64,000 bases of DNA from positions 211,014 to 275,013 of the forward strand of contig JBFWRK010000006.1 of NCBI GenBank assembly GCA_050248955.1, written 5' to 3'. Below are positions 49,098 to 58,471 of the stretch, piece after piece. Position 1 is the stretch's first letter; every line of letters starts with the position of its first letter. A program made the position numbers and the translations under genes. The notes under the pieces were generated by a model, which made no database searches, had not been told where the DNA came from, and saw only the letters and a program-made list of their open reading frames with translations. Source of the stretch: JBFWRK01 sp050248955. Its GTDB lineage: Bacteria; Actinomycetota; Acidimicrobiia; Acidimicrobiales; Ilumatobacteraceae.

Positions 49098-50078
49098 TTG
49101 TTACGTTTCGTCGTTCGCCGCTTGATCTGGGCGATCCCGACACTGTTCATCGTCACGTTCCTGGTGTTCGTGGCGATCCGGATCGGGACGGATCCCGTGG
49201 CCAGCTACCTCCGGCTGAACCCACGCGCGTCGCAGGCCAAGGTGCAGCAGTACCGGGAGATCAACGGCCTCGTCGGTTCGATCCCGGAGCAGTACTTCCG
49301 CTGGCTCGGTCACTTCGTCACCGGTGACTGGGGCACGTCGATCAAGGGCAACCGGCCGGTCTGGCCGGAGCTCAAGAACGCGCTCGCCAACTCCGTCGTG
49401 CTCGGTGGCCTCGCCACGTTCCTCGGCGTCACGATCGGCTGCTCGTTCGGCACGATCGCCGCCCTGCGTCAGTACTCGAAGTTCGACTCCGCCGTCTCGA
49501 CGGGGTCGTTCGTCGGGCTCTCGATCCCGCCCTTCATCTCGGCGGTGCTCCTGCAACTCGTCTTCGCCGTCTACTTCACCCGGTGGTTCGGCCTCTCGAA
49601 GCCGTTCCTGCCGACGTCGGGCGTCTACCCGCCCGGCCACCGTGGCTTCGACCTGTGGTTGCGGGCGAAGCACCTCGTCCTCCCGGCGATCGTCGTGTCG
49701 ATCCAGGTGATCGCCGTCTACACCCGTTACATGCGGGCCTCTCTGCTCGATGTGAAGAACTCCGAGTACATGCGCACCGCTCGGGCGAAGGGGATCAGCG
49801 AGCGCCGGGTCGTCGTGCGCCACGCGATCCGCAACGCGCTCATCCCCGTGACGACTGCTGCCGCCCTCGAGGTCGGTGCGATCGTCGGCGGGCTGATCAT
49901 CACCGAGCGGATCTTCGAGTACCGCGGCATGGGCGACTTCTTCCTGACCGCGTTCGAGAACGGCGACTTCCCGCAGTTGATGCCCTGGATGGTCCTCGTC
50001 GTGATCTCGGTGATCGCCTTCAACCTCATTGCGGACGTTCTGTACGCCTGGCTCGATCCGAGGATCCGTCTTGACTGA
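49098..50078 (+). CDS. oppB: peptide ABC transporter permease, OppB/DppB type
   Basis: 326-aa inner-membrane permease. The TTG at 49098 follows GGGAGG by 4 nt and gives the standard LLRFVVRRLIWAIPTLFIVTF start. About six hydrophobic helices follow. The EAA loop is seen as YMRTARAKGISERRVVVRHAIRNAL (quoted in part: RTARAKGIS). The end WLDPRIRLD is typical. It overlaps oppC by 8 nt. Confidence 0.92.
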   Translation: MLRFVVRRLIWAIPTLFIVTFLVFVAIRIGTDPVASYLRLNPRASQAKVQQYREINGLVGSIPEQYFRWLGHFVTGDWGTSIKGNRPVWPELKNALANSVVLGGLATFLGVTIGCSFGTIAALRQYSKFDSAVSTGSFVGLSIPPFISAVLLQLVFAVYFTRWFGLSKPFLPTSGVYPPGHRGFDLWLRAKHLVLPAIVVSIQVIAVYTRYMRASLLDVKNSEYMRTARAKGISERRVVVRHAIRNALIPVTTAAALEVGAIVGGLIITERIFEYRGMGDFFLTAFENGDFPQLMPWMVLVVISVIAFNLIADVLYAWLDPRIRLD

Positions 50079-51104
50079 TCTCGTGCGCCCCACCACCGTT
50101 GGTCCGGCCCCGGACGAACCCGAGCACCTCGAGGCGACGACCGACGAGCTCGAAGGCCTCGAAGCCGAGTCCGCCTCGCCATCGCGCATGGCGATGCGGC
50201 GCTTCATCCATCACCGCGCCGCGATCATCTCGCTGGTCACGTTCGTGATGATCGCCCTCGTGATCATCCTCGCGCCGATCACGTCCCGCTACGACGAGAT
50301 CCAGCGCCTGCCGGCGGTCGAGAAGGTCGACGCTGCCACCGGTGCGACCACGGCGCGTTCGAGCTACAACGCGCCGAGCAGCGAGGCCTGGATGGGCACG
50401 GACGACCTCAACCGCGACCTCTACTCGCGCATCATCTGGGGTGGCCGCGTGTCGTTGTTCATCGGCATCGCGGTTGCCTTGTCGGCGAGCATCATCGGCA
50501 CCATCATCGGCGCCGTTGCCGGCTACCGGGGCGGACTGATCGACGACCTGCTGATGCGGGCGACCGACCTGTTCCTCGCGTTCCCGTTGCTCGTGACACT
50601 GCTCGTGCTCCGCAACGCGTTCAAGGAGATCACCTGGCTGGGTTGGATCTTCGGCGAGCTCAACTCGATCAGATTCATCGTGGTGCTGCTCTCCGCCGTC
50701 GGCTGGATGGGCGTCGCCCGCATCGTGCGTGGCGTCGTGTTGAGCCTGAAAGAACGCGAGTTCGTCGAGGCCGCGCGCGCCCTCGGCGCGTCGAACCGGC
50801 GGATCATCCTGCGCCACCTCATCCCGAACTCGCTCGGCCCGATCCTCGTCGCGATGACCACGTCGGTCGTCGGTGCGATCGTCGCCGAGTCGACGCTGTC
50901 GTTCTTCGGTTACGGCGTGAACCCGGGCGAGGGCAAGGCGAGCTGGGGCAACCTGCTCTCGGCATCGAAGGGTGCCGTGCAGTCCGGCTTCTGGTGGATC
51001 CCGTTGTTCCCCGGCGTCGTGTTCGTCGTGACGATCCTGTGCATCAACTTCATCGGCGACGGCTTGCGTGATGCGTTCGATCCCAAGCAGGACAAGGGGC
51101 GTAC

Positions 51105-51108
<4 letters not shown>
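50071..51108 (+). CDS. oppC: peptide ABC transporter permease, OppC/DppC type
   Basis: 345 aa from the TTG at 50071 overlapping oppB; an ATG at 50191 is an alternative. The cytosolic N-terminus is rich in Glu. The signature MGTDDLNRDLYSRIIWGGRVSL and the EAA loop FVEAARALGASNRRIILRHLIPN (in part) identify OppC. It ends DAFDPKQDKGRT. It overlaps oppD by 4 nt (ATGA). Confidence 0.92.
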
Positions 51109-52084
<976 letters not shown>

Positions 52085-52088
<4 letters not shown>

Positions 52089-53104
52089 GCGTCTTGGAGG
52101 TCACCGACCTCGTCAAGCACTTCACCGTGCGCTCGGTGAGCGGCATCCGCTCGACGAAGCACGTGGTGCAGGCCGTGTCGAACGTGTCGTTCTCCGTCGG
52201 GGCCGGCCAGACCGTCGGGCTCGTCGGCGAGTCCGGTTCGGGCAAGACCACGGTCGGGCGTTGCGTGCTGCGGCTGCTCGAGCCGACTGCCGGGTCCGTG
52301 AAGTTCAAAGGCGCCGAGCTGACGACGATGCGCCGCGAAGAGCTTCGGCAGCTTCGCAAGGAGATGCAGATCGTCTTCCAGGACCCGTACGCGTCGCTCG
52401 ATCCGCGCATGACGGTCGGCGCGGCAATCGCCGAGCCGCTGCTGATCCAGAGCGTGCCGGGCGATCATGGGAAGCGGGTCGCCGAGCTGCTCGAGCTCGT
52501 CGGGCTCGCACCGGATCACTCGAAGCGGTTCCCGCACGAGTTCTCCGGTGGCCAGCGCCAGCGCATCGGCATTGCCAGGGCACTCGCGCTGAACCCGTCG
52601 TTGATCGTGCTCGACGAGCCGGTGTCGGCACTCGACGTGTCGATCCAGGCCGGCGTCGTGAACCTGCTCGAGGACCTGCAGGACCAGCTCCAGCTCGCGT
52701 ACCTGTTCATCGCTCACGACCTCTCTGTGGTGCGCCACATCTCCGACGTGGTCGCGGTGATGTACCTCGGCAAGCTCGTCGAGGTGGCGCCGGCAGAGGA
52801 CATCTACAACCGCCCGACGCACCCGTACACGCAGGCGTTGCTCTCGGCGATCCCCGAGCCCGATCCGGCGACGGAGCGGGACCGCAAGCGGATCCTGCTG
52901 TTCGGCGACGTGCCCAGCCCGATCGACCCGCCCTCCGGCTGCCGGTTCCGCACCCGCTGCCCGAAGGCGCAGGAGCGGTGCTCGATCGAGGAGCCGGCAC
53001 TTGTCGACCGTGGCTTCGGCCACCCGGTCGCGTGCCACTTCCCGTCGCTGGCCGGCGAACTGACCTTTGGCGGAGACTCGGTGACGACCGTCGCGCACGG
53101 GTAG
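52085..53104 (+). CDS. oppF: peptide ABC transporter ATPase, OppF/DppF type
   Basis: 339 aa, partner of OppD. Walker A GESGSGKTTVGRC, Q-loop FQDPYASLDPR, signature FSGGQRQRIGIARAL, Walker B LIVLDEPVSALDV, H-loop IAHDLSVV. The C-terminal cysteine cluster (CRFRTRCPKAQERC) is present. The ATG overlaps the oppD stop. Its TAG stop is part of the secG -10 box. Confidence 0.95.
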
Positions 53105-53107
53105 GCT
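53102..53107 (+). promoter_or_regulatory. -10 element of secG
   Basis: TAGGCT, using the oppF stop codon, 8 nt before the GTG at 53116. Confidence 0.5.
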
Positions 53108-53115
53108 CGTTCACC

Positions 53116-53355
53116 GTGCGCGACGTCATCCTCTACCTCACACTCGTCATCAACGTGGTGTCGATGATCGGCATGACCGCCGGTGTGCTGCTGCACAGCG
53201 GTCGTGGGGGTGGCTTGTCGGACATGTTCGGCGGCGCCGGCGGTGCCGCCCTCGGCTCGACAGCCGCCGAGCGCAACCTCAACCGGATCACGTTCGTGCT
53301 CGCCCTGATCTGGGTGATCACGGTGATCTCGCTGGGCTTGCTGTTGTCGGCGTAG
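53116..53355 (+). CDS. secG: protein translocase subunit SecG
   Basis: 79-aa accessory subunit of SecYEG. Two hydrophobic helices (VILYLTLVINVVSMIGMTAGVLL and ITFVLALIWVITVISLGLLL, described by span) flank the family loop HSGRGGGLSDMFGG. The length is normal. In many actinobacteria secG directly follows tpiA; here the opp operon intervenes. The tRNA-Leu follows after 31 nt. Confidence 0.93.
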   Translation: MRDVILYLTLVINVVSMIGMTAGVLLHSGRGGGLSDMFGGAGGAALGSTAAERNLNRITFVLALIWVITVISLGLLLSA

Positions 53356-53372
53356 CCCTACGGGCGGTAACG

Positions 53373-54878
53373 TCAGACAGCCCCACGTCGGAGTGGCGGA
53401 ATGGCAGACGCGCTAGCTTGAGGTGCTAGTGAGATTATTTCTCGTGGGGGTTCAAGTCCCCCCTCCGACACGCTGAGTCTCATACTTGGGGGCCTGAGAC
53501 CGACTTCGGCCAGGTCAACCCGTAGCGGGGGAGCGCCGTTGACGGCGACCCGCAGGTGGTCGGGGTAGACCACGACAGCTTCGATTAGCTCGTCCACGAG
53601 CACGCGCCGTTCCTGGTCGGTGGCTTCGGTCCAGATCTGGTCGAGGTCGAGGGTGCGAAGCAGGTGGGCGACGGTCTCGAATCGTTCGGCCAGCTCGTCG
53701 TGCTGCTGCCGGCGGTCGTCGTCCTCGACTTGCTCGGTCTCAAGACCGTGGATCTGAGCGGTGAGCCGGCGATCTTCCTCGGCGAACGTCTCGGCCGAGA
53801 TCTGGTCGTCGTAGTGCAGATCGAGGAGCTTGCGTCGCTTCCGTCGCAGCGCCGCCAGTGACCCGGTGCGGATCGGCTCCGCCGATTCCGCCCCGGATCC
53901 CTCATGGCGGCGTAGCTCGTGACGGATGGCGTCCTGTAGCTCGTCGTCGTCTGCCAGAAGCCGAAGCGCGAGCCGTGCCGCACGTTGGAGCCCGGGAGCG
54001 GACCGCCCAGGAACGTCACAGCCCTTGCCGCGATGCTTGCAGCGGTACAGCGCGGTGCCCTTCTCGTTGTACTCGATGCCGATGATTCGCTGGCAGAGCC
54101 CGCAGCGGACTCGCCCGGAGAGCACGTCTCGACCGCGGCGGGTGCGTCCGGGGATGTGGGCTCGTTGCGCGGCGGCGAACTCCTCGGTGGAGACCAGCGG
54201 TTCGTGGATGCCGGGGAACCAGCGGTCGCGGAGGCGGGTCTCACCGAGGTAGACGCGGTTGCCGCAGATCTGACGCACGGTCGAGTAGCGCACCCCGGTG
54301 GCCTGTTCGATCTGTGGGTACGAGAGTCCCCGAGCGCGTAGCTGGAACACCCGACGGATGACCGGCGCCAGCTCGTTCGGCTGCAGGTAGCCGTTGATCA
54401 TGTCGTACCCCGACGGCGCCCGGTTCTGCCAACGTCCCTTCTGCGCGGCTTGCTCCATGCCCATGCGGACGTTCTCCACGATGTGCTCGCGGTAGTACTG
54501 GGCGAACACGCCGTGCATGCCGGCCTGCATCCGCCCGGATGCGGTTGCCACCTGGACTTGACCCTCGTTGATCGAGTGCAACGTGACGCAGTGGCGTTCG
54601 AACAGCTTGACCAGTCGGCTGAGGTCGGCGGAGTCGCGTGACAGTCGATCGAGCCGCCACACCACGACGTGCGCGACTCGGTCGGATTCCACGAGCGAGA
54701 TGAGCTGTTGCATGCCCGGCCGGTCGAGGTCCTTGCCGGAGCGGCCTTCGTCGCTGATCGCCGTGATCGACCCAAGGTCATGCGCGGCGGCGTGCTGCAG
54801 GCATCTCGCTCGCTGTGCGTCGGGGGAGTACTCGACCTGATCCTCTGTCGAGACTCTGATGTACGCGACCGTCAGCAT
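53373..54878 (-). CDS. large serine recombinase of element 1 (3' end runs through the tRNA)
   Basis: 501-aa site-specific recombinase that probably integrates and excises element 1. The resolvase domain has the nucleophile S10 in AYIRVSTEDQ and WRLDRLSRD. The recombinase domain includes FPGIHEPLVSTEEFAAAQ. A zinc ribbon has RCGLCQ and RCKHRGKGC. A coiled-coil tail ends near residue 470. The last ~32 codons are antisense tRNA sequence (VSEGGLEPP and after), because the attachment core is inside the gene. GGAAGGAACC precedes the ATG at 54878. Confidence 0.92.
   Translation of the reverse strand: MLTVAYIRVSTEDQVEYSPDAQRARCLQHAAAHDLGSITAISDEGRSGKDLDRPGMQQLISLVESDRVAHVVVWRLDRLSRDSADLSRLVKLFERHCVTLHSINEGQVQVATASGRMQAGMHGVFAQYYREHIVENVRMGMEQAAQKGRWQNRAPSGYDMINGYLQPNELAPVIRRVFQLRARGLSYPQIEQATGVRYSTVRQICGNRVYLGETRLRDRWFPGIHEPLVSTEEFAAAQRAHIPGRTRRGRDVLSGRVRCGLCQRIIGIEYNEKGTALYRCKHRGKGCDVPGRSAPGLQRAARLALRLLADDDELQDAIRHELRRHEGSGAESAEPIRTGSLAALRRKRRKLLDLHYDDQISAETFAEEDRRLTAQIHGLETEQVEDDDRRQQHDELAERFETVAHLLRTLDLDQIWTEATDQERRVLVDELIEAVVVYPDHLRVAVNGAPPLRVDLAEVGLRPPSMRLSVSEGGLEPPREIISLAPQASASAIPPLRRGAV
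53387..53470 (+). tRNA. tRNA-Leu (anticodon GAG), integration target
   Basis: 84-nt class II tRNA. Acceptor stem GTCGGAG/CTCCGAC plus discriminator A. Anticodon stem CTAGC/GCTAG with loop TTGAGGT gives GAG. There is a long variable arm and a T arm GGGGG-TTCAAGT-CCCCC. CCA is not encoded. A TAACGT box lies 13 nt upstream. Its last 10 bases form most of the attachment core of the island; the tRNA stays complete after integration. Confidence 0.95.
53461..53471 (+). other. attL of element 1 (tRNA 3' end core)
   Basis: CCCTCCGACAC, the tRNA 3' end plus one base. The same 11 bases recur at 58495-58505, 5,034 bp away. Confidence 0.75.
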
Positions 54879-54975
54879 TCTCGGTTCCTTCCGCCGGTTG
54901 AGTGAGCACGATACGCAGTCCGATCGACACGAGGATGCCCGCCACCCTCGCGTAGTCAGGTTGACCGGTGCTCAT
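54778..54975 (-). CDS. small conserved ORF between Rep and recombinase, element 1
   Basis: 65 aa. Its ATG overlaps the Rep stop (ATGA), and its 3' part overlaps the recombinase start in another frame. The N-terminal part, DYARVAGILVSIGLRIVLTQ, resembles DRVARIFVRVALRMVLEQ in element 2 at the same position. The shared AEGT codons form the Shine-Dalgarno of the recombinase. It could be a coupling peptide or a directionality factor; function unknown. Confidence 0.55.
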   Translation of the reverse strand: MSTGQPDYARVAGILVSIGLRIVLTQPAEGTENADGRVHQSLDRGSGRVLPRRTASEMPAARRRA

Positions 54976-56045
54976 GCGGCAGCCCGCCGCTTGCGTTTCT
55001 CGATGATCCGATCGGCGAAGGACTGGCCCGATCGGTCCTCATAGGCAGCGAGGAAGATCGGCAGTCGTTCGCATGCGTCGCTGATCCCGACCGCTCCGAC
55101 GAGCGAGGCGAACGCGGCAACGCATCCGTTGAGCAACGGCATCAGCAGCCGCAGCCCACCGGCGGTGTTCCCATCCGAGATGCGCTCGATCGGCACGGCA
55201 CCGTGAGCGAGCGATGCATTCTGGACGCGCGCCCACTGGGGCGAGAGCGGCCAGCGGCTCGGGCGCTCGTGATCGGAGGGTGTGCGGTAGGTCAGCCACG
55301 ATTGCGTCGCGTAGGCCCACAGCTTGCCGATCGCCGCGAGCGTTTCGTCTGGAGAGCTGAGGCGCATCTCGTGGAGCGCGCCGCGGGCGAACTCGAACTC
55401 GACACGATGGACGGGGCGAGTGTCGTCGTACCGATCACCCCACACGGCCGGCCACCAGTCGTGGCCGTTGCTGGCCATCTCCCGCGTCTTGTCGTAGATG
55501 CGAGCGTTCATCGAGCCCGACTTGCGGTTCCCGAACGAGAACCCCGACAGCTCGAAGTTGTCCTCGTAGGTGGCAAGGTCACGGGCGCGGCAGACGAAAC
55601 GGTGCCGGTCGTCGCCGCTCACGCTCCAGCCCTGCCAATCGGCGTGAAGGTCAATCCGGCTCACGGTGAACGTTGGCGCGATTCCCTCGTTGGCGAACAC
55701 GGTCTCAGCCCACCTCACGAGCGCGGCCGGCCCCTTCGAGTGCAGCGCCTCGGCGCGTGCCTGGACGCGGATCCCAGGGAGCTTTCGGCCCGGTGTCAGG
55801 CCTATGACAGCCGCCGGGTGGTTCAGCCGATACCGATACTTGCCGAAGCCGGCGGGTGCCATCGTCCAGTCGTAGCCACCGAGCGAGAACTCAACCGGAC
55901 CGTCTTCCTGGGCGCACTCCTTGGCGGTCGCCAGCCGTTCGAGCAGCGACGTCGGCAGCTCCGTACGACCCGACAGGTACAACGAGTCGACGCCAGAGGC
56001 GAGCTCGGTGAGCTCCATCTCTCGATCGTCGGCCAGTCGCAACAT
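54972..56045 (-). CDS. Rep_trans-like rolling-circle initiator, element 1
   Basis: 357 aa from the ATG at 56045. The pattern is that of phage/plasmid replication initiation factors (pT181/Tn916 Orf20-like): GVDSLYLSG, FGKYRYRLNH, TVSRIDLHADWQGW, SGFSFGNRKSG and ARIYDKTREM, where the Tyr-x-Lys is the expected nicking region, then VHRVEFEFARGAL. It would nick an origin and start rolling-circle replication of the excised circle. An unrelated Rep occupies this slot in element 2. Confidence 0.8.
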   Translation of the reverse strand: MLRLADDREMELTELASGVDSLYLSGRTELPTSLLERLATAKECAQEDGPVEFSLGGYDWTMAPAGFGKYRYRLNHPAAVIGLTPGRKLPGIRVQARAEALHSKGPAALVRWAETVFANEGIAPTFTVSRIDLHADWQGWSVSGDDRHRFVCRARDLATYEDNFELSGFSFGNRKSGSMNARIYDKTREMASNGHDWWPAVWGDRYDDTRPVHRVEFEFARGALHEMRLSSPDETLAAIGKLWAYATQSWLTYRTPSDHERPSRWPLSPQWARVQNASLAHGAVPIERISDGNTAGGLRLLMPLLNGCVAAFASLVGAVGISDACERLPIFLAAYEDRSGQSFADRIIEKRKRRAAA

Positions 56046-56056
56046 AGCGACCAGCA

Positions 56057-56074
56057 AACCACACCGATGTAGTT
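56057..56074 (-). promoter_or_regulatory. conserved 18-nt sequence before rep, element 1
   Basis: On the minus strand AACTACATCGGTGTGGTT, 12 nt upstream of the Rep ATG. It matches 60935-60952 in element 2 at 16 of 18 positions although the two rep genes are unrelated. A candidate promoter/operator or origin part. Confidence 0.55.
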
Positions 56075-56093
56075 ATCGCAACTCTGCGACTAG

Positions 56094-56489
56094 TCAAGAG
56101 TCCGGGTTGCGGATCTTCGGGCTACCGGGAGCCGCCCAGTAGGCAGCCGGGTCGATCGTTACGCCAGGCATCTCGAACTCGTCCGGGTGAACGCCGAAGA
56201 TCTGACGGAAGCGGCTGATCTTCCGGTACACGGTCGCTCGGTGATAGCCCAGCTCCTGCAGTCCCTCGAAGCCGCCGTGCAGGTGCCACAGGACCCAGAA
56301 CCCGAGCAGGTCGCCTACCCAGTCGCGAGCGATGGCCTTGGCTGCCGGGTCGAGCAGCGGATCCACGACGGGGGAGAGCACCGGCTTCAGCCGGCGGTTC
56401 GCGGCCGCGGCGTAGGTGTCCCACGCACGTCGAGCGATGCCCTTGCCCTCGGGGGATTCTCCGCGCTGCGATCTGAAGTCAGGTGACAT
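56094..56489 (-). CDS. helix-turn-helix regulator, element 1
   Basis: 131 aa. The core GFWVLWHLHGGFEGLQELGY leads into an HTH (HRATVYRKISRFRQIFGVHPDEF) and then MPGVTID; the same order is found in element 2's regulator. The N-terminal half is a charged helix region. A GGAGGT Shine-Dalgarno precedes the ATG. It heads the HTH-rep-small ORF-recombinase operon and probably controls it through the dyads upstream. Confidence 0.72.
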   Translation of the reverse strand: MSPDFRSQRGESPEGKGIARRAWDTYAAAANRRLKPVLSPVVDPLLDPAAKAIARDWVGDLLGFWVLWHLHGGFEGLQELGYHRATVYRKISRFRQIFGVHPDEFEMPGVTIDPAAYWAAPGSPKIRNPDS

Positions 56490-56500
56490 GACTACCTCCG

Positions 56501-56518
56501 AGTCGCAGCATAGCGACT
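56501..56518. promoter_or_regulatory. operator-like dyad upstream of the HTH gene, element 1
   Basis: AGTCGCAGCATAGCGACT, a 6-6-6 inverted repeat, overlapping a TATGCT -10 box on the minus strand. Half-site GCGACTAGT recurs at 56086-56094 before rep. A likely autoregulatory site. Confidence 0.55.
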
Positions 56519-56637
56519 AGTTCCGGCCGAGGGGAGTGCCGTTCAAGCCCTGCGCTCGCTTCGCTCGCTCCGGGGTCTGGCTTCGGCCTGCGGCCTCGCC
56601 AGCCCAGGGTGATCCCAGTCGAGTCCCTCTGCGGACT

Positions 56638-56668
56638 TAGCAGGTGCTGTGTTACAGGCAGCGCACCC
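56638..56668 (+). promoter_or_regulatory. cargo-upstream motif, element 1
   Basis: TAGCAGGTGCTGT (56638-56650) and GCGCACCC (56661-56668). The same two blocks occur with 1-nt different spacing upstream of the cargo of element 2 (61535-61564). AGCA-GG-TGCT is a small dyad. The region before it (56520-56637) has GC-rich hairpin-prone sequence and no gene. Confidence 0.6.
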
Positions 56669-56739
56669 CGTGCGCGGCATGTCCGCTCGTCGGAATGGTC
56701 GGCGAAGTACTCTCTGTGTTCTTCGAAAGGTGGACCCCT

Positions 56740-57531
56740 ATGAGCGATGGCACTGCCAAGTCCGAGTCGGCGGCGGCCAGCAGGCGCGGCGTGCCAAGGG
56801 GCTCCCTGGCTGATGCGGAGAAGATCGCCGCCGGTTTATGGAAGGCGGCGCGTCTGGGCTCGGTAGCGCCGGAGGCGCTCGCGAAGGAATTGAGCGGCGA
56901 GGAGGCCAAGGCGTCGGGCGGTGCCTGGCGGAACAAGATGGCGCTGGTGAATGTGTTCGGGCTTGTTCAGAAGGACGGAAACAAGCTCAAGCTCAGCCGG
57001 GTCGGCCAAGGGATCGTCCGAGAGGACGATCACGCCAAGCGGGCCGAGAGCCGGAGATCGGCGGTACTGGGGGTGAACCCGTACAAAGAGATTCTCTCGA
57101 GAAGCGCCGGCCATGAGCTTCCGTCGACTGCGGGCATCGCGTCGACCTTCGAGTACGAGTACGGGTTGCCCAAGGCGGATGCAAAGAAGGCGGCCGAGAG
57201 CTTCGTGGCGAGTGTGAAGCTCGCCAGCTTCGTGACTGATGCGAATCTGGTCACGATGGCCGAAGTAACAGAAAGTGCCGCAGAGGATCTGTCGGGCAGA
57301 AACGGCGATGCGATCGACGAACCAGCGACGGGCTCGGAGCCGATTGTGAATCCTCTCGTACCGGGTCCCTCGGTCACGGATCCCGTCGTGCAGGCTCATC
57401 GCACGGTCAAGCGTATCGGACCGAGTGTCAGCGTTACGGTTTCAGTGGATTTGTCGGCGTTCGCCGCGAATGACGTAATTCGCATCCTCGCCGTTCTTGG
57501 AGCCGCAGATGACGACAACAAGGGAGATTGA
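56740..57531 (+). CDS. cargo 1A: winged-helix-like protein of unknown function
   Basis: 263 aa. A hydrophilic start (SDGTAKSESAAASRRG) leads to a helix-rich DUF5343-like pattern: EKIAAGLWKAARLGSVAPEALAKEL, then WRNKMALVNVFGLVQKDG, then a second unit AESFVASVKLASFVTD, which looks like paired winged helices (quoted in part). The acidic linker is followed by a beta-helix C-terminus (SVSVTVSVDLSAFAANDV). The base composition is less GC-rich than the flanks. It overlaps cargo 1B by 23 nt, so the two are coupled. The family link is tentative. Confidence 0.6.
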   Translation: MSDGTAKSESAAASRRGVPRGSLADAEKIAAGLWKAARLGSVAPEALAKELSGEEAKASGGAWRNKMALVNVFGLVQKDGNKLKLSRVGQGIVREDDHAKRAESRRSAVLGVNPYKEILSRSAGHELPSTAGIASTFEYEYGLPKADAKKAAESFVASVKLASFVTDANLVTMAEVTESAAEDLSGRNGDAIDEPATGSEPIVNPLVPGPSVTDPVVQAHRTVKRIGPSVSVTVSVDLSAFAANDVIRILAVLGAADDDNKGD

Positions 57532-58438
57532 CCTTTCCCTGTTTGCCACGGATGACTCGGCGCTACTTGAGGCGATTCGGATCGTCGGTGGTGGTGGTGG
57601 TGGTACAGCACAGGAGGCGGCGCTCCTCGAACGAGTGAAGCTTGTTGACAACGGAGCGCTGACTGCTGCCGGCCGGGAGCTTTACCGCCTCGCGTGGGTT
57701 GCGAAGGATCGCACGCTCGCGCTGAGCGAACTCGGCCAAGTGATTCGGCCGCTCCTTCCGATACAAGTGATCGATCAAGAGTTGCGCGGTTATGAGGCAG
57801 TGACGGACGACGGTGTACTCAATCTCCTTCGGCTGCACCGAGCCAGCCCAGAGGAACTGACGATTGAAGACCTCCGACGTTGTTTGCGCTGGCTCAATAG
57901 GGTCGGTGCCCTGGTCTACAGCCAAAAACACAAGACAGTTCGGGTCATTCCGCCTCGGGCTGACGCCGCCGATATTGGTGAGGACCGTCGGCTGCCCGGT
58001 GTGATCAGTCCACGAACGCCCTTTACGAATGTCGTTCGACTGCGTCGGATTCTCCGGAGTCTTCGAGGTGAAGTCTGGTGGGCGGATCCTCACTTCGGTG
58101 TTAGGGCGCTTGAGGATCTCGCCGAGGAACTGGATCCAGCAGCAGTGACCGCCCTGCGCATTATCTCTGGCGACGCTTCCAACGTGGTTTCGACACGGGC
58201 CCAGCGGGATTTCGACCGCTTTACTACCGAGATGGCTGCGAAGAATCTTGGTGTCGAATGGCGCGTAGACAAGTCGCCGGGACGAGATTGGCACGATAGA
58301 TGGCTCGTTGACGATTGCGGCACGTTCAACATCCCGCCTGTGAACACGCTCTACAAGGGTGATTGGTCCGAACTATTACCATCGACAGTGAGGCCCCCCC
58401 TTCAGGTCTGGTGGCAGCGCGCTATCGAGTGGCCGTAG
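57509..58438 (+). CDS. cargo 1B: PLD-like (MIT_C-like) domain protein
   Basis: 309 aa. The N-terminal helix-rich part includes a six-glycine run. The C-terminal domain (about 175-305) reads GEVWWADPHFG, LRIISGDASN, EWRVDKSPGRDWHDRWLVDD and NIPPVNTLYKGDWSE. HDRWLVDD fits H-x-R-x4-D, a one-motif variant of the HKD phospholipase-D/nuclease signature as in MIT_C-like PLD domains. Nuclease or phosphodiesterase activity is inference. It is translated with cargo 1A. The DNA is less GC-rich than the chromosome. Confidence 0.6.
   Translation: MTTTREIDLSLFATDDSALLEAIRIVGGGGGGTAQEAALLERVKLVDNGALTAAGRELYRLAWVAKDRTLALSELGQVIRPLLPIQVIDQELRGYEAVTDDGVLNLLRLHRASPEELTIEDLRRCLRWLNRVGALVYSQKHKTVRVIPPRADAADIGEDRRLPGVISPRTPFTNVVRLRRILRSLRGEVWWADPHFGVRALEDLAEELDPAAVTALRIISGDASNVVSTRAQRDFDRFTTEMAAKNLGVEWRVDKSPGRDWHDRWLVDDCGTFNIPPVNTLYKGDWSELLPSTVRPPLQVWWQRAIEWP
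57588..57605 (+). repeat. GGT trinucleotide run in cargo 1B
   Basis: Six consecutive GGT units encode the glycine run. Unit slippage would change length but not frame. Confidence 0.8.
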
Positions 58439-58471
58439 CTGTCTCAACTTCGACATTCTTCCAGTCGTCGT

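Noticed and set aside
57588..57605. Phase-variable switch in cargo 1B
   Set aside because: The repeat unit is three bases, so slippage does not change the frame.
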